Translations under genes and position numbers: made by a program
In this document: piece after piece, positions 49,093 through 58,707 of the stretch
Layout: each line of letters starts with the position of its first letter
Position numbering within the stretch: the first letter of the stretch is position 1
Assembly: GCA_021773015.1 (NCBI GenBank)
Contig: JAJFKW010000001.1
Location: 2,029,305 to 2,093,304 of the forward strand
DNA: 64,000 nt
Direction of reading: 5' to 3'
Source of the DNA: Woeseia sp.
GTDB taxonomy: Bacteria; Pseudomonadota; Gammaproteobacteria; Steroidobacterales; Woeseiaceae
The notes under the pieces: generated by a model
Told to the model about the DNA's origin: nothing
Seen by the model: only the letters and a program-made list of their open reading frames with translations
Databases searched by the model: none

Positions 49093-51482
49093 TCCTTCAC
49101 TGAGTCCGGCGTTAATTCCGGCGCTTTTTCCAGCGCTGCTTCCGCGTCGAGCGCCTCGTCCGAAACTTCGTTCCCGGTCTCAGCTAATTCGTCTTTGACT
49201 ACGTCGACGGTGCTCTCATTTTGCGGGTCAGGATCCGATAATTCATCGACCGGCTCCGATTGTGGGTCTGTTGTCGTCGGCTGCAAATATCGCGCAAGCC
49301 AGGCGTGCACTTCATTCCAGTAGTAACGAGCCTCCGCGCCTTTCATGATCCAATGATTGGCATCGTGAAAGACCAACAGCCGCCCGGGCACGTTTTTGCG
49401 ATTCAGATAAGTCCAAGCGGAGATAGTCTGATTGATTGGTACACGATAGTCTTTTTCACCAATCGTCAGCATCATCGGTGTCGAAAAATTATTTGCGTAA
49501 GTTGACGGGCTTTGCTCGCGCCAAACACCGCCCTGCTCCCATGGGGGGCCACCGTTGTTGATCTCGCGATGGTAGACAACATCGCTGCTGGACCATTGAC
49601 CCTCAAGATCTATTAGTCCCGCGTGTCCAATAAGCGTTTTGAATCGCTTGGTCGTTCCTTGCAACCAATTGACAAGATGTCCGCCATAGCTCGCACCTAC
49701 GGCAGCCTGTCGGTCCGCATCTATGAATGGATAAAGTCTAATCGCCTCGTCCAACGCTTCTAGTAATTCAATGCCTGGCGTCTTCAAGGGGTCAGATTGA
49801 ATTGACTGAGAAAAATCGGTGCCATAGCCAACGGAACCCGTGTAGTCAGTCATAACCACAACATAACCTGGCGCAGCAAGCACGTGAGGGCTCCAACGAA
49901 TGTGATCGGCATCGACTGACGATGAGTGCGGCCCACCGTGTATTAATGTAATTACAGGATATTGTTTGTTTTCGTCAAATGCTGGCGGCAATGCGACGAA
50001 GCTGTGAATGCGTCGTCCCGACGAACTTTCAAACCAAAATTCACGAAATGCCGGCCGATCGAGTTCAGCTGCCCGTTTCCGATTAAAAGACGTGATGGCA
50101 TTATGCTGACCGGTGCGTGGATTAATACGTACAATTTCGGCCGGATGCGATGCATCCTCCCAACGCGCTACTAACGACCTTCCAGCCGCTTGCACACCTG
50201 CATAGACACCGCCACTTTCCTCGTTGACTGGCGTGATATCCCCCACGCGTGCTCGGAGTCTAAACAAACGTACCCGACCAGCATCCATTGTGGTCAAATA
50301 AACTGAACGGCCATCCGAGCCAAAGGTGATGCCGCTGACAGAACGGTCGAAATTGTGCGTAAGCACATCGGGGTTGGCTGAAAACTCCGCGACAGCACCA
50401 TTTGCGGGCCAATCAAACCTGGCGATATCCGTCGGGTTATACGCGAATTCGTTTCTGGGCTCGATCATGCAATACAAAGCGCTACCGGCGGGATTGAACC
50501 GGCCCGAATGGCAACTCCAATTTGAACCACGAGTCAGCTGCTGCGGCTCGCCGCCCTTCGTCGACACATGATAAATTTGAAAATCGCTTTCGCGAAATGC
50601 GGCCTCGTGGTTGTTTCGCGTTGCCGAAAAAATTAAGGCATCGCCATCTGGCGTCCATTCGGCAGCAAGACTGTCCCCTGCTAACGATGGAATTCCGGCG
50701 AACCCTGGACCAGCTACCAACTCACTGCCCGCCAAGAGGTCGGTTGCAATCGCGCCTGACTTTGCAACTTGTACAAACAAGTGTGTCTGCAAGTCGTCAC
50801 GCCACCGATCCCACTGTCTGATCGGAAACGTTTCATAAGCTGACACGTTGTAACCTAGTTCATCCCGACGCTTTTTTTCTGCAGCATTCTCTTCGTTGTT
50901 CGAGGCGCCCGGAAACACGCGGCTTTCAAACGCGAGCGAACGACCGTCAGGACTCCACTTTGGGTTAGACGCACCGGTAGCCAACGTCGTCACCTTCAAC
51001 GCTTCGCCCGGCATCGTCATACTCAATACGTATATTTGATTTACGTCGTCGTCCCCGCGTTTGGCGGCGAACGCAATTCGCCCGCTGTCGGAACTCCACG
51101 TCACGCCCGCTTCCGGGCCCATCGATGCCGTAAGGCGGCGCGGCAGCCCGCTTCCATCGGCGGCCAGCAACCACAAGTCGCTGACGTCTGCATCTTCCTC
51201 ATAGGAAGGTTCGCTTACAGCAACAATCACCCACTGTCCGTTTGGGCTAGGCGCTGGCGTACCAAGTCTGCGCATCAACCATAAGTCTTCGTGCGTCACC
51301 GCCCTGCCCGCAGCTTTCGAGTCCGTGTTCCTCTCCGAGTCCGCAAACGAATCTAGTGGCATTGACAAGAGGATGGCAAAACTCACAACAGCTAGCGCAA
51401 TTCGCACGACACATCTCCACAGTACTTTGATAAGCGTCAATCTGCCACAGTCCTGCGGATGAATACAATGTGCATCGCGCAT
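49089..51482 (-). CDS. Secreted S9-family prolyl oligopeptidase-like peptidase
   Basis: 797 residues from the ATG at 51482 (GGGA upstream); TTGs at 51542 and 51440 and an ATG at 51533 are alternatives. A signal peptide ends near LDSFADS. WD40-like propeller segments (SNPKWSPDGRSLAFESR, VTWSSDSGRIAFAAKRGDDD) come before the alpha/beta-hydrolase domain. The nucleophile lies in AAVGASYGGHLVNWLQG (Ser ~598), Asp in GEKDYRVP, and His in DANHWI. This is a dipeptidyl-peptidase/acylaminoacyl-peptidase type. The last ~55 residues are an odd, very acidic Asp/Glu-rich tail (PVDELSDPDPQNE...) beyond the usual end. It overlaps the convergent acyltransferase gene by 4 bp. Confidence 0.92.
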   Translation of the reverse strand: MRDAHCIHPQDCGRLTLIKVLWRCVVRIALAVVSFAILLSMPLDSFADSERNTDSKAAGRAVTHEDLWLMRRLGTPAPSPNGQWVIVAVSEPSYEEDADVSDLWLLAADGSGLPRRLTASMGPEAGVTWSSDSGRIAFAAKRGDDDVNQIYVLSMTMPGEALKVTTLATGASNPKWSPDGRSLAFESRVFPGASNNEENAAEKKRRDELGYNVSAYETFPIRQWDRWRDDLQTHLFVQVAKSGAIATDLLAGSELVAGPGFAGIPSLAGDSLAAEWTPDGDALIFSATRNNHEAAFRESDFQIYHVSTKGGEPQQLTRGSNWSCHSGRFNPAGSALYCMIEPRNEFAYNPTDIARFDWPANGAVAEFSANPDVLTHNFDRSVSGITFGSDGRSVYLTTMDAGRVRLFRLRARVGDITPVNEESGGVYAGVQAAGRSLVARWEDASHPAEIVRINPRTGQHNAITSFNRKRAAELDRPAFREFWFESSSGRRIHSFVALPPAFDENKQYPVITLIHGGPHSSSVDADHIRWSPHVLAAPGYVVVMTDYTGSVGYGTDFSQSIQSDPLKTPGIELLEALDEAIRLYPFIDADRQAAVGASYGGHLVNWLQGTTKRFKTLIGHAGLIDLEGQWSSSDVVYHREINNGGPPWEQGGVWREQSPSTYANNFSTPMMLTIGEKDYRVPINQTISAWTYLNRKNVPGRLLVFHDANHWIMKGAEARYYWNEVHAWLARYLQPTTTDPQSEPVDELSDPDPQNESTVDVVKDELAETGNEVSDEALDAEAALEKAPELTPDSVKD

Positions 51483-51636
51483 ACAATCAGTCCCTAACTC
51501 CGCTCGAGGCAGCTTGCGACGGCAGAGCCTCATAATCGTCAATCGTAAAAATGTATTGATCGACTCTGCGTTAAATCGGTCGGAAATCTATACACCTTTA
51601 ACCTATGATATGGACTCTAAGCGTGGAATTGATTGA

Positions 51637-52941
51637 ATGAGAAAAATAGCTCTATGCGCATTACTTGCATGCGCTTCGGCCAGTGTACTCGCTGCGGACA
51701 ATCGTATCGATATTGTGCGTCACGATGCACCTGAGCTTGCCCATTTCGGAGGGCTGGATATCGGTGTCAGAACAGTACAATTTACTGACCCGAACCGGCC
51801 GGACATTTTAAACACGACGGATGGTGAAGCCACCCAGTTCTACGATCGCACGTTAACGGTTGAAATCTGGTATCCCGCGCAACTCGCTGCAGGGCAGAGC
51901 ACCGGCGGACAGTATTCAGCAATTACGAGGAACCCGAATATCACGGCAACATTGCATGGCAAGGCAATTCGCAATGCGAATGTACTCACCAGCAAAGGCG
52001 ACCTGCCGCTGATAATCGTTTCGCATGGCTATCCTGGCAATCGGTATCTCATGAGCCATCTAGGTGAAAATCTCGCCAGCAAAGGATACGTCGTCGCATC
52101 CATAGATCATCGCGACAGCACGTACGACAACCAACAGTCATTCGCGAGTACCCTCTATAATCGGCCATTGGACCAGCTATTTGTACTATCCCAGATGGCA
52201 GAACTTGCCGATACTGACGACAGCTTCTTGAGCGGCTTGGTCGATGCAAACAACACCGGCATTGTCGGCTACTCCATGGGCGGCTACGGCCTAATCAACA
52301 ATCTTGGCGGTGGCTACAACGAAGAGGTGATTGGCCACGAATTAGCACCGCCAAACGAACTATTGTATCGCCACGCCGCCACAAACCCTAAATACCGCGA
52401 GAATCTGGATAACAGAATAAAAGCGGGTTTTGCGATCGGACCATGGGGTCTGAATCGCGACATGTGGAAGCGAGAGGACCTTAAGGACATCAAAATTCCG
52501 ACATTTTATCTAGCGGGAAGTGTTGACGACATATCGGGCTATGAAAATGGCACTCGCGGCATTTTCGAAAACGCCACAAACAGCGACAGATATTTACTTA
52601 CGTACATTAACGCCGGGCACAATGCCGGAGCACCAATGCCAGTGCCTATCGAAATTCAGCACAACGAAGATGGCACGGGGGCCAACCACTATACCGATCC
52701 AGTGTGGGGCAACGTACGCATGAATAACATCATGGATCATTTTGCAACAGCTTTTTTTGACCACTATCTAAAGGGCAACCCAGCCAGCAAGACGTATTTG
52801 GATCTGATACCGAACTCTAATGATGGCGTTGTCGCAGTGGACGACAAAGGCCAGCCCACACCCGAACACACGCATTGGAAAGGATTCGATCAATGGAGCG
52901 CAAAGGGATTGATACTCGAACATCGGACACCAGGAGAGTAG
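51637..52941 (+). CDS. Exported alpha/beta hydrolase
   Basis: 434 residues with a signal peptide ending at SVLAAD. LPLIIVSHGYPGNRYLMSHL is the strand-turn before the catalytic centre, GIVGYSMGGYG holds the nucleophilic Ser, and a plausible His lies in INAGHNAGAP. It resembles platelet-activating-factor acetylhydrolase or dienelactone-hydrolase-like enzymes. It follows the S9 gene divergently, with a 154-bp gap. The substrate is unknown. Confidence 0.83.
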   Translation: MRKIALCALLACASASVLAADNRIDIVRHDAPELAHFGGLDIGVRTVQFTDPNRPDILNTTDGEATQFYDRTLTVEIWYPAQLAAGQSTGGQYSAITRNPNITATLHGKAIRNANVLTSKGDLPLIIVSHGYPGNRYLMSHLGENLASKGYVVASIDHRDSTYDNQQSFASTLYNRPLDQLFVLSQMAELADTDDSFLSGLVDANNTGIVGYSMGGYGLINNLGGGYNEEVIGHELAPPNELLYRHAATNPKYRENLDNRIKAGFAIGPWGLNRDMWKREDLKDIKIPTFYLAGSVDDISGYENGTRGIFENATNSDRYLLTYINAGHNAGAPMPVPIEIQHNEDGTGANHYTDPVWGNVRMNNIMDHFATAFFDHYLKGNPASKTYLDLIPNSNDGVVAVDDKGQPTPEHTHWKGFDQWSAKGLILEHRTPGE

Positions 52942-52952
52942 AGTTCAGCTTG

Positions 52953-52968
52953 GACTGGTCATCCAGTC
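52953..52968 (+). terminator. Possible hairpin after the hydrolase gene
   Basis: GACTGG-TCAT-CCAGTC is a perfect 6-bp stem with a tetraloop, directly after the stop codon. There is no T-run, so termination is uncertain. Confidence 0.3.
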
Positions 52969-53039
52969 AAAGAAGCGCACTCGATAATTAGCCACACACC
53001 GAATTTCCGCAGGACGTTCGCCAATAGTAGAGGATTGTT

Positions 53040-53678
53040 TTGCCAACAGACACACAGTCTTCGACAACCGATCTCATCGCCTGCCACGAATGCGATTTGT
53101 TGGTTGAACTTCCGCAAATGCGAGCGGGAGAAAAAGCATTGTGTCCGCGCTGCGATTACTTGCTAACGGCCGTAAAACCCGATGTAGAACGAAGGATTTT
53201 CGCTTTTTCGTTAACCTCACTGCTTTTCTTACTATTCGCAAGTGTATTTCCGTTTCTTGGGTTTAGCGCGAAGGGTCAGGAACGCGTCGTTTCGCTGGGA
53301 CAAAGCGTCAGTATTCTAGCGGACGAGGGATCTACCCTTTTGGCAATTGTCGTGTTGCTCTCAATCGTTGCGATACCAAGCCTTGCACTGATTTGCGCGT
53401 CCTACGTCTCTGCATCGCTAATTAGCGATCGGCTATTCCCGGCAACACACCGTGTATTGCGATTTTTGCTTCTCATGCTGCCATGGAGCATGGCGGAAAT
53501 ATTCCTTATCGGCATATTGATCAGCTATATAAAAATATCAGCAATGGCCGACGTCGCATTTGGACTGTCGTTTTGGTCGTATGTTTTATTCAGCGTGTCA
53601 ATGACCGCAATGGTTCTACACATCGACAAACGCCAACTATGGACCCTGATTGCCGCTAAGGTAGACCATGGGCACTGA
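53040..53678 (+). CDS. pqiA: PqiA-family membrane protein, first half
   Basis: 212 residues from a TTG start at 53040 with GAGG a few bases upstream; no ATG fits. The N-terminus has a zinc-ribbon-like motif, CHECDLLVELP with CPRCDYLL, as in PqiA/LetA proteins. Four hydrophobic helices follow (about residues 50-190). In E. coli one PqiA protein carries two such modules; here the second is a separate gene overlapping by 11 bp. It belongs to the MCE lipid-transport complex PqiABC in the inner membrane. Confidence 0.88.
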   Translation: MPTDTQSSTTDLIACHECDLLVELPQMRAGEKALCPRCDYLLTAVKPDVERRIFAFSLTSLLFLLFASVFPFLGFSAKGQERVVSLGQSVSILADEGSTLLAIVVLLSIVAIPSLALICASYVSASLISDRLFPATHRVLRFLLLMLPWSMAEIFLIGILISYIKISAMADVAFGLSFWSYVLFSVSMTAMVLHIDKRQLWTLIAAKVDHGH

Positions 53679-54315
53679 AGCGGTTGGACACTCCGCCGCT
53701 GCACAAGGACTGTCGGCGTGCCATGTTTGCACCGCGGTAAGTTCCGAGACGGCTACTTCTTGCAAACGCTGTGGCGGACGAATTCATTCGGGTATGGATT
53801 CAAGCATTCAACATACGTTGGCATGGTTAATTACGTCGATAGTCTTTTACATTCCAGCGAATACGCTGCCAATCATGAGCACCCGTTTTCTCGGCAAAGA
53901 AAGCACGAATACTCTGATGGGCGGAGTCATCACGCTATGGGAGCATCACTCGTATCCCATAGCTATTGTCATTTTCATCGCCAGCGTTCTCGTACCACTT
54001 GGGAAAATCATCGTGATTTCCTGGCTGTGTGCGACAGTCTTGCTTGGCAGCGAAAAGTCTTTTCGACAAAAAACCATTCTATATAGAATTACAGAGCTTA
54101 TTGGACGATGGTCAATGATTGACGTTTTTGTGGTTGGAATTCTTGTCGCATTAATCAGACTCGGCGAAATCATGAGTATTGCCCCGGGATCGGCGGCACT
54201 GGCATTTGCGGGCATGGTCGTTTCTACGATGCTTGCTGCGATGGCTTTTGACCCGCGCCTGATATGGCGCCCAATCAATCAGCCAATTAGTGTGACAAAG
54301 AGGCAGAGTGTATGA
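53668..54315 (+). CDS. PqiA-family membrane protein, second half
   Basis: 215 residues. A second zinc-ribbon-like motif, CHVCTAVSSETATSCKRCGG, and a helical PqiA module (LAWLITSIVFYIPANTLPIM, MIDVFVVGILVALIRLGEIM) match the C-terminal half of PqiA. It overlaps the first half by 11 bp and pqiB by 4 bp (ATGA). The split PqiA plus PqiB and PqiC forms a complete transport operon. Confidence 0.88.
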   Translation: MGTEAVGHSAAAQGLSACHVCTAVSSETATSCKRCGGRIHSGMDSSIQHTLAWLITSIVFYIPANTLPIMSTRFLGKESTNTLMGGVITLWEHHSYPIAIVIFIASVLVPLGKIIVISWLCATVLLGSEKSFRQKTILYRITELIGRWSMIDVFVVGILVALIRLGEIMSIAPGSAALAFAGMVVSTMLAAMAFDPRLIWRPINQPISVTKRQSV

Positions 54316-55976
54316 CGACTGACGCGGACGTTCACGAGGCCAAAGTATCGTCAAGAAAGAGTTTTTCTTCGATCTGGATAGTACCAATCGTCGCACTGCT
54401 AATCGGTTTGTGGATGCTCTACTTTCATTGGAGCAATCAGGGGCCGCTGATCCAAATTCAATTCGAAACTGCGTCCGGCATAGAGGCCGGAAAAACAAAG
54501 ATCAAAGCGCGCAATGTGGAACTTGGCATTGTCGAGGATGTATTGCTGGCAGAGGACTCGTCCGGCGTCACCATCATCGCCAGAATTGACAATCACGGCA
54601 GGCACCTACTCAAAGAAAACACGAGTATTTGGGTTGTTAGGCCACGTATTGGAGCAGGCGGTATCTCTGGGCTAAACACACTACTATCCGGCGCCTATAT
54701 CGAAATGCAGGCGGGTACGGGTGACGCCGACACAACCACAGAGTTCGTAGGTTTGGAAGTGCCGCCGGTTACACCAATCGGCACCGCCGGCCTGCATGTC
54801 ACGCTAAGGAGCAGGAGTGATCGCGCGTTGCCGGTGGGTGCAGAAATCTACTATCACGGACTGGTTGCCGGCCGAATCGAGTACATTCATTTCAATTCGT
54901 CGGAACGAGCCACCTACTACAATGCGTTTGTCGAGGCGCCATATCACGAACTCATTACGAGTAACACCAGATTTTGGTACAACAGCGGACTCAGCCTGGA
55001 ATTGTCGGCAGATGGTGTACGTGCGGAAGTCGCGAATTTGCAGACACTACTGGGTGGAGGCGTTTCGTTCGATGTACCAGAGAACCTGCCGCAGGGTGAC
55101 CTAATTACGGCGCGTGCAGAATTTGAGATATTTCCACGCAAGTCATCAATTCGTGACAAGCAATATACACATGCACTGCAATACGTCGTGCTTGCCGGTG
55201 AATCCATTCGGGGCCTCCGGCTCGGCGCGCCAGTGGAGTACAAAGGCATTCGTGTTGGCGAAGTCATACGGACTGACATCGAATACGAGGATACGTCCAA
55301 TCTACTCGATGCAAATGCCGAAATTCCGGTAATGATCGAGATCATCCCCGCACGTTTCGGCTTTGCCGATAGTGAAGAAGCTAAACATCGTGCAGATACG
55401 CGACTACGCGCGATGATAGAAAGCGGTCTGGCAGCACGCATTATGACCGGCAGTTATCTCACTGGCAGCAAATACATTGAATTGCAGTTCTCCAATCGAC
55501 AATCGGCGCAGATTAAACGCTTTGATAATTTCGTTGTAATACCGACAAGCGGCAGCCAATTCGGACATATATTGGCGCAAGTAGAATCCATTTTGGGCAA
55601 GGTCAACGAATTGCCATTGGACGATGTTGCAGCCAATACCAATCGAATCCTTGTTGCCGGTACCGATGCACTAACAGAGATATCAAAATCCGCGGCAGAG
55701 TTAGAGGTATTGCTGTCGGACGCAGAGGGTGAGGAACTCGTAGAGTCTTTGAACACTTTCCTGGAAGCATTTGGCAAACTCGCAACTGACTTCTCCGCCG
55801 GTTCGCCGAACTATCAGGAAATTCTCGGGACGCTACAAATACTTCAGGAGTCTCTGAAAGAATTGGAACCGGTGTTAGACCGCATTCGCCGCCAGCCCAA
55901 TAGCTTGATTTTTGGGGCAGACGAGGCTTCCGACATTGAACCGAAAGCGGCGAAACCAGAAGGTAGCAACCCATGA
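54312..55976 (+). CDS. pqiB: MCE-domain protein PqiB
   Basis: 554 residues with one N-terminal membrane helix (SIWIVPIVALLIGLWMLYF). Three MCE-type segments follow, at GIEAGKTKIKARNVELGIVE, GTAGLHVTLRSRSDRALPVGA and ALQYVVLAGESIRGLRLGAPVEYKGI. The C-terminal ~110 residues form a predicted coiled coil (ILAQVESILGKVNELPLDD). In E. coli, PqiB hexamers build a syringe-like channel that moves lipids across the periplasm. It overlaps both neighbours by 4 bp. Confidence 0.94.
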   Translation: MTTDADVHEAKVSSRKSFSSIWIVPIVALLIGLWMLYFHWSNQGPLIQIQFETASGIEAGKTKIKARNVELGIVEDVLLAEDSSGVTIIARIDNHGRHLLKENTSIWVVRPRIGAGGISGLNTLLSGAYIEMQAGTGDADTTTEFVGLEVPPVTPIGTAGLHVTLRSRSDRALPVGAEIYYHGLVAGRIEYIHFNSSERATYYNAFVEAPYHELITSNTRFWYNSGLSLELSADGVRAEVANLQTLLGGGVSFDVPENLPQGDLITARAEFEIFPRKSSIRDKQYTHALQYVVLAGESIRGLRLGAPVEYKGIRVGEVIRTDIEYEDTSNLLDANAEIPVMIEIIPARFGFADSEEAKHRADTRLRAMIESGLAARIMTGSYLTGSKYIELQFSNRQSAQIKRFDNFVVIPTSGSQFGHILAQVESILGKVNELPLDDVAANTNRILVAGTDALTEISKSAAELEVLLSDAEGEELVESLNTFLEAFGKLATDFSAGSPNYQEILGTLQILQESLKELEPVLDRIRRQPNSLIFGADEASDIEPKAAKPEGSNP

Positions 55977-56590
55977 ATCTGAAAATCTCGATCTCGTCAG
56001 CAACCTTGATGCTTCTCCTTGGTGCGTGTTCATCGAGTCCTGTAAAGGACAACTATTACAGCCTTTCGCTCGGATCGTACGATGCAACTAATATCAATTC
56101 CGCAACGAAACGTCCGAAAAAATTATCGATAGTCGCTGTCCAGCTGCCGCGATTTCTACGCCAGCAGGGACTTGTCCGACAGGTGGGCGAGCACACTATC
56201 GACCTTGCAAATCATCATCTTTGGGGCGAACCACTCGACGAAGGTATTGGCAAAGTACTGATTCGAGAACTAATGGCAAAATCCAATACGATATTCGTCG
56301 AGCAGAATTCTGGTCGTTGGACCGCCGACAGTCACTGCACACTCAGAATTGAGATTGATCGGTTCCATGTCACAGACGGCAACAGAGTTGTATCGAGTGG
56401 CCGCTACTGGTTGGCCAGCGCTGACGAGCTGAAATCGGTTGTGAAGTCTTTCGACAATTCGAATACGCTACGCCGAGACGGGTACAACCAAGTCGTCGCT
56501 CAGCTACGTACATCACTGGCACAGTTGGCGGCTGACATTGTCGCAATTATTGACGATAGTGAAGTCTGCGAGAATGCAATTCAGGAATAG
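55973..56590 (+). CDS. pqiC: PqiC-type outer-membrane lipoprotein
   Basis: 205 residues. Lipobox LLGAC (Cys19). The domain is that of ABC-type transport auxiliary lipoproteins: YYSLSLGSYDA, SIVAVQLPRFLRQQGLVR, and the terminal AQLRTSLAQLAADIVAIID. It anchors the PqiB channel at the outer membrane. The 4-bp overlap with pqiB supports translational coupling. Confidence 0.9.
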   Translation: MNLKISISSATLMLLLGACSSSPVKDNYYSLSLGSYDATNINSATKRPKKLSIVAVQLPRFLRQQGLVRQVGEHTIDLANHHLWGEPLDEGIGKVLIRELMAKSNTIFVEQNSGRWTADSHCTLRIEIDRFHVTDGNRVVSSGRYWLASADELKSVVKSFDNSNTLRRDGYNQVVAQLRTSLAQLAADIVAIIDDSEVCENAIQE

Positions 56591-56629
56591 TGTAGGCAAT
56601 TTACGCGCCGCCACGGATAACTACGCCAT

Positions 56630-57487
56630 CTAAAGTTGCAACAGCTCGCCGCTGCGATCGCCGGCCATATAATTCCAACCGTTGTCGAAATGCTCAGTTT
56701 CCGTGCTGTTGAGATACTTGGAGAATCCAACCTGTTTGAGCTCGAAACGACGTATCAGTTCAACCATCCAAACTGGTATCGTGCCTACTGACGACTTCAG
56801 CTCCATAATGACGTTGCTGCTGTAATGACTCTCCTCATCGTAGACACCCTGCGCATCGTAATTGATACAAGCGCCATCAGGGCTAAGTGAATAACAGTTG
56901 CTAGAGCCAAGCGGGTCTTGCGGCCGGTAGCGCATGTCTATGTCGAACGTGACACGCGCGTATTCGTCGATAGTCGATACAAATGCACGCCGTCGGTAGC
57001 AGGTAAATATTTTCGGTTCGATTGCGTACGCCTCGGCAAGCTGCTGAAACAGAGCTCGGCTCGATGTCTCCTTGCTATTATGGGCGCCGGCGTACGATCT
57101 TGATATTGCACTCTTGAGGAATGTTGGCCACTCGCTTGTTAACAGCGTAGCTCTGAATTTCCGCACGCACGTCGGTGTCTTGTACTTAACCTCTGCGAAA
57201 TAGGGGCCTTCCGTCCCATCACCATATGCACGAACACGCATATTGAAACGCCGATCAATCCCCCATTTGCGAAGCTTGAGAAACCGATAGTTAACAGTAT
57301 CAAAATATAGACTGTTTACCGGATAAAAGCGGTCGTCAAACGCCATCGAGTGATTGTCGTACACACAATATGGCGCCAGATACTCCGAGATCGGCGCAAT
57401 CATCGCATAGGGAATGACGTACTTCAGTTCATATCGCTCGATTGCCGGCGGAATAGAAGACAACATACTGCTATTCAATTGATTCAT
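56630..57487 (-). CDS. VTC-type polyphosphate polymerase domain protein
   Basis: 285 residues from the ATG at 57487, which overlaps the upstream stop by 4 bp and has AGAGGGA upstream. The conserved tunnel residues of the yeast Vtc4 catalytic fold are all visible: Lys22 in ERYELKYVIP, SLYFDT, Arg84 and Arg86 in MRVRAYG, Glu99 and Lys101 in FAEVKYK, the Arg run 165-167 in CYRRRAF, Arg178/Arg186 in RVTFDIDMRYR, Glu229/Lys231 in MELKSS, and Lys257 in GFSKYL. Such enzymes can make polyphosphate from ATP, or belong to the wider CYTH/triphosphate tunnel fold. It has no membrane segment, so it is cytoplasmic. It is the last gene of a four-gene operon with a membrane protein and a tripartite-exporter pair. 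Confidence 0.9.
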   Translation of the reverse strand: MNQLNSSMLSSIPPAIERYELKYVIPYAMIAPISEYLAPYCVYDNHSMAFDDRFYPVNSLYFDTVNYRFLKLRKWGIDRRFNMRVRAYGDGTEGPYFAEVKYKTPTCVRKFRATLLTSEWPTFLKSAISRSYAGAHNSKETSSRALFQQLAEAYAIEPKIFTCYRRRAFVSTIDEYARVTFDIDMRYRPQDPLGSSNCYSLSPDGACINYDAQGVYDEESHYSSNVIMELKSSVGTIPVWMVELIRRFELKQVGFSKYLNSTETEHFDNGWNYMAGDRSGELLQL

Positions 57488-58707
57488 GAACTGTCCCTCT
57501 TGATCCAATTTTTGCTTGGGCGTTGTTGCAGCAAATCCAGGGCACCCAATAACTCAACCAAATTTCGTAGTATGCTGACGTGCACGTCAGCCGCATTACC
57601 TAGCAATTCAATTCTGTGTCGTTGCAGCAGGATCGCCGAGGCCAATTCGCCAGACGTACCGCCTAACCTGCCGTCGGTATTTTTGATCGCCACTTGCGTT
57701 CGATGATAGTCCGCAATTTTCCAATGAATCTCACGAGAAATATTTTCTAGCTTGCTTTTCAACATCTGCTCAGTCAGATACGCTTGACTACGCGCGATGG
57801 CAATATCCCGTGACCGGCGAGTCGGACTATTCGAACGCTTGCCGAATGGGAGCCGAAACCCAAGTGTGACGTTATAGCTATCGGTATTGTTGTTTTGATA
57901 CCCGAGTTCCAGCAGGTCGAGGCCGAAATTCGTGCGGCTTTTCTCAAGCTCGTACTCCTGCTTGGCGCGTCGCAACTCCAAATGGACTAGCGTTGCGCCA
58001 TAGGCCCTAGCTGCTGGCATCCTACGTAGCGTGTCAAGAATCCTCGCGACTTCGGTTGGGCCAATAAGCTTTGTGGAAATCGAAGCGCTGCCTGGGCTGC
58101 CGGCGAGGTAATGTCCAACCGTCGCACTGCGCATCTCAGCGACGATCTGGCCGACCATCGAAGCACGTTCCTCGCGCAATTCTAGCCGCAACGCCGCGTT
58201 TTGTAGGCGCGTTGCGCTGAAGTCTGAACTGGCGGACAGGAGCTGCTCAGAGACTATTGAATTGCGATCCAATTCGGCTTGCTGCTTGGCCAGAACCAAA
58301 GTCACCTCATGCTCCGCCAGGTCTATTACGGCGTGATATCGATCGGCCAGTACTTTGCCAAGAGACCGTTGCCAGTTTGCTGTCGCGATCTGATTTTCGA
58401 TGCGCATGAGTTCGCGTTGCGAATTTCGTTCTCTTCGACTGGTCGGCCGAAACCGAAAACGATAGCTTTCATTATGTCTGTTCTGCAGGTCGACTTCCGG
58501 TGAGACCCGAATTTCTGGATCGGCTATCCATGGACTTGAACTGGGTGTTGGTAACTGCAGGTGATTCTCCAGTTTCTCGTTTTCCGCAAATAGAAAGCTG
58601 TCAAGTACATCTGCATGCACTCGCAACGGTATGCTGGCTATTATCAGAGTGGCACAAACAGCAATATTTGCTCTCAAATGTTTCGTCCGCCACCACAAAG
58701 CACTCAT
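57484..58707 (-). CDS. TolC-like outer-membrane efflux protein
   Basis: 407 residues with a signal peptide ending near RVHAD. Long heptad-rich helices (QRSLGKVLADRYHAVIDLAE, LAKQQAELDRNSIVSEQLLS) come in two halves, and beta segments such as FGLDLLELGYQNNNTD and YNVTLGFRLPFGKR fit an outer-membrane barrel. It is shorter than TolC. Its 4-bp overlaps with the adaptor upstream and the VTC gene downstream mark it as the channel of this operon. Confidence 0.7.
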   Translation of the reverse strand: MSALWWRTKHLRANIAVCATLIIASIPLRVHADVLDSFLFAENEKLENHLQLPTPSSSPWIADPEIRVSPEVDLQNRHNESYRFRFRPTSRRERNSQRELMRIENQIATANWQRSLGKVLADRYHAVIDLAEHEVTLVLAKQQAELDRNSIVSEQLLSASSDFSATRLQNAALRLELREERASMVGQIVAEMRSATVGHYLAGSPGSASISTKLIGPTEVARILDTLRRMPAARAYGATLVHLELRRAKQEYELEKSRTNFGLDLLELGYQNNNTDSYNVTLGFRLPFGKRSNSPTRRSRDIAIARSQAYLTEQMLKSKLENISREIHWKIADYHRTQVAIKNTDGRLGGTSGELASAILLQRHRIELLGNAADVHVSILRNLVELLGALDLLQQRPSKNWIKRDSS

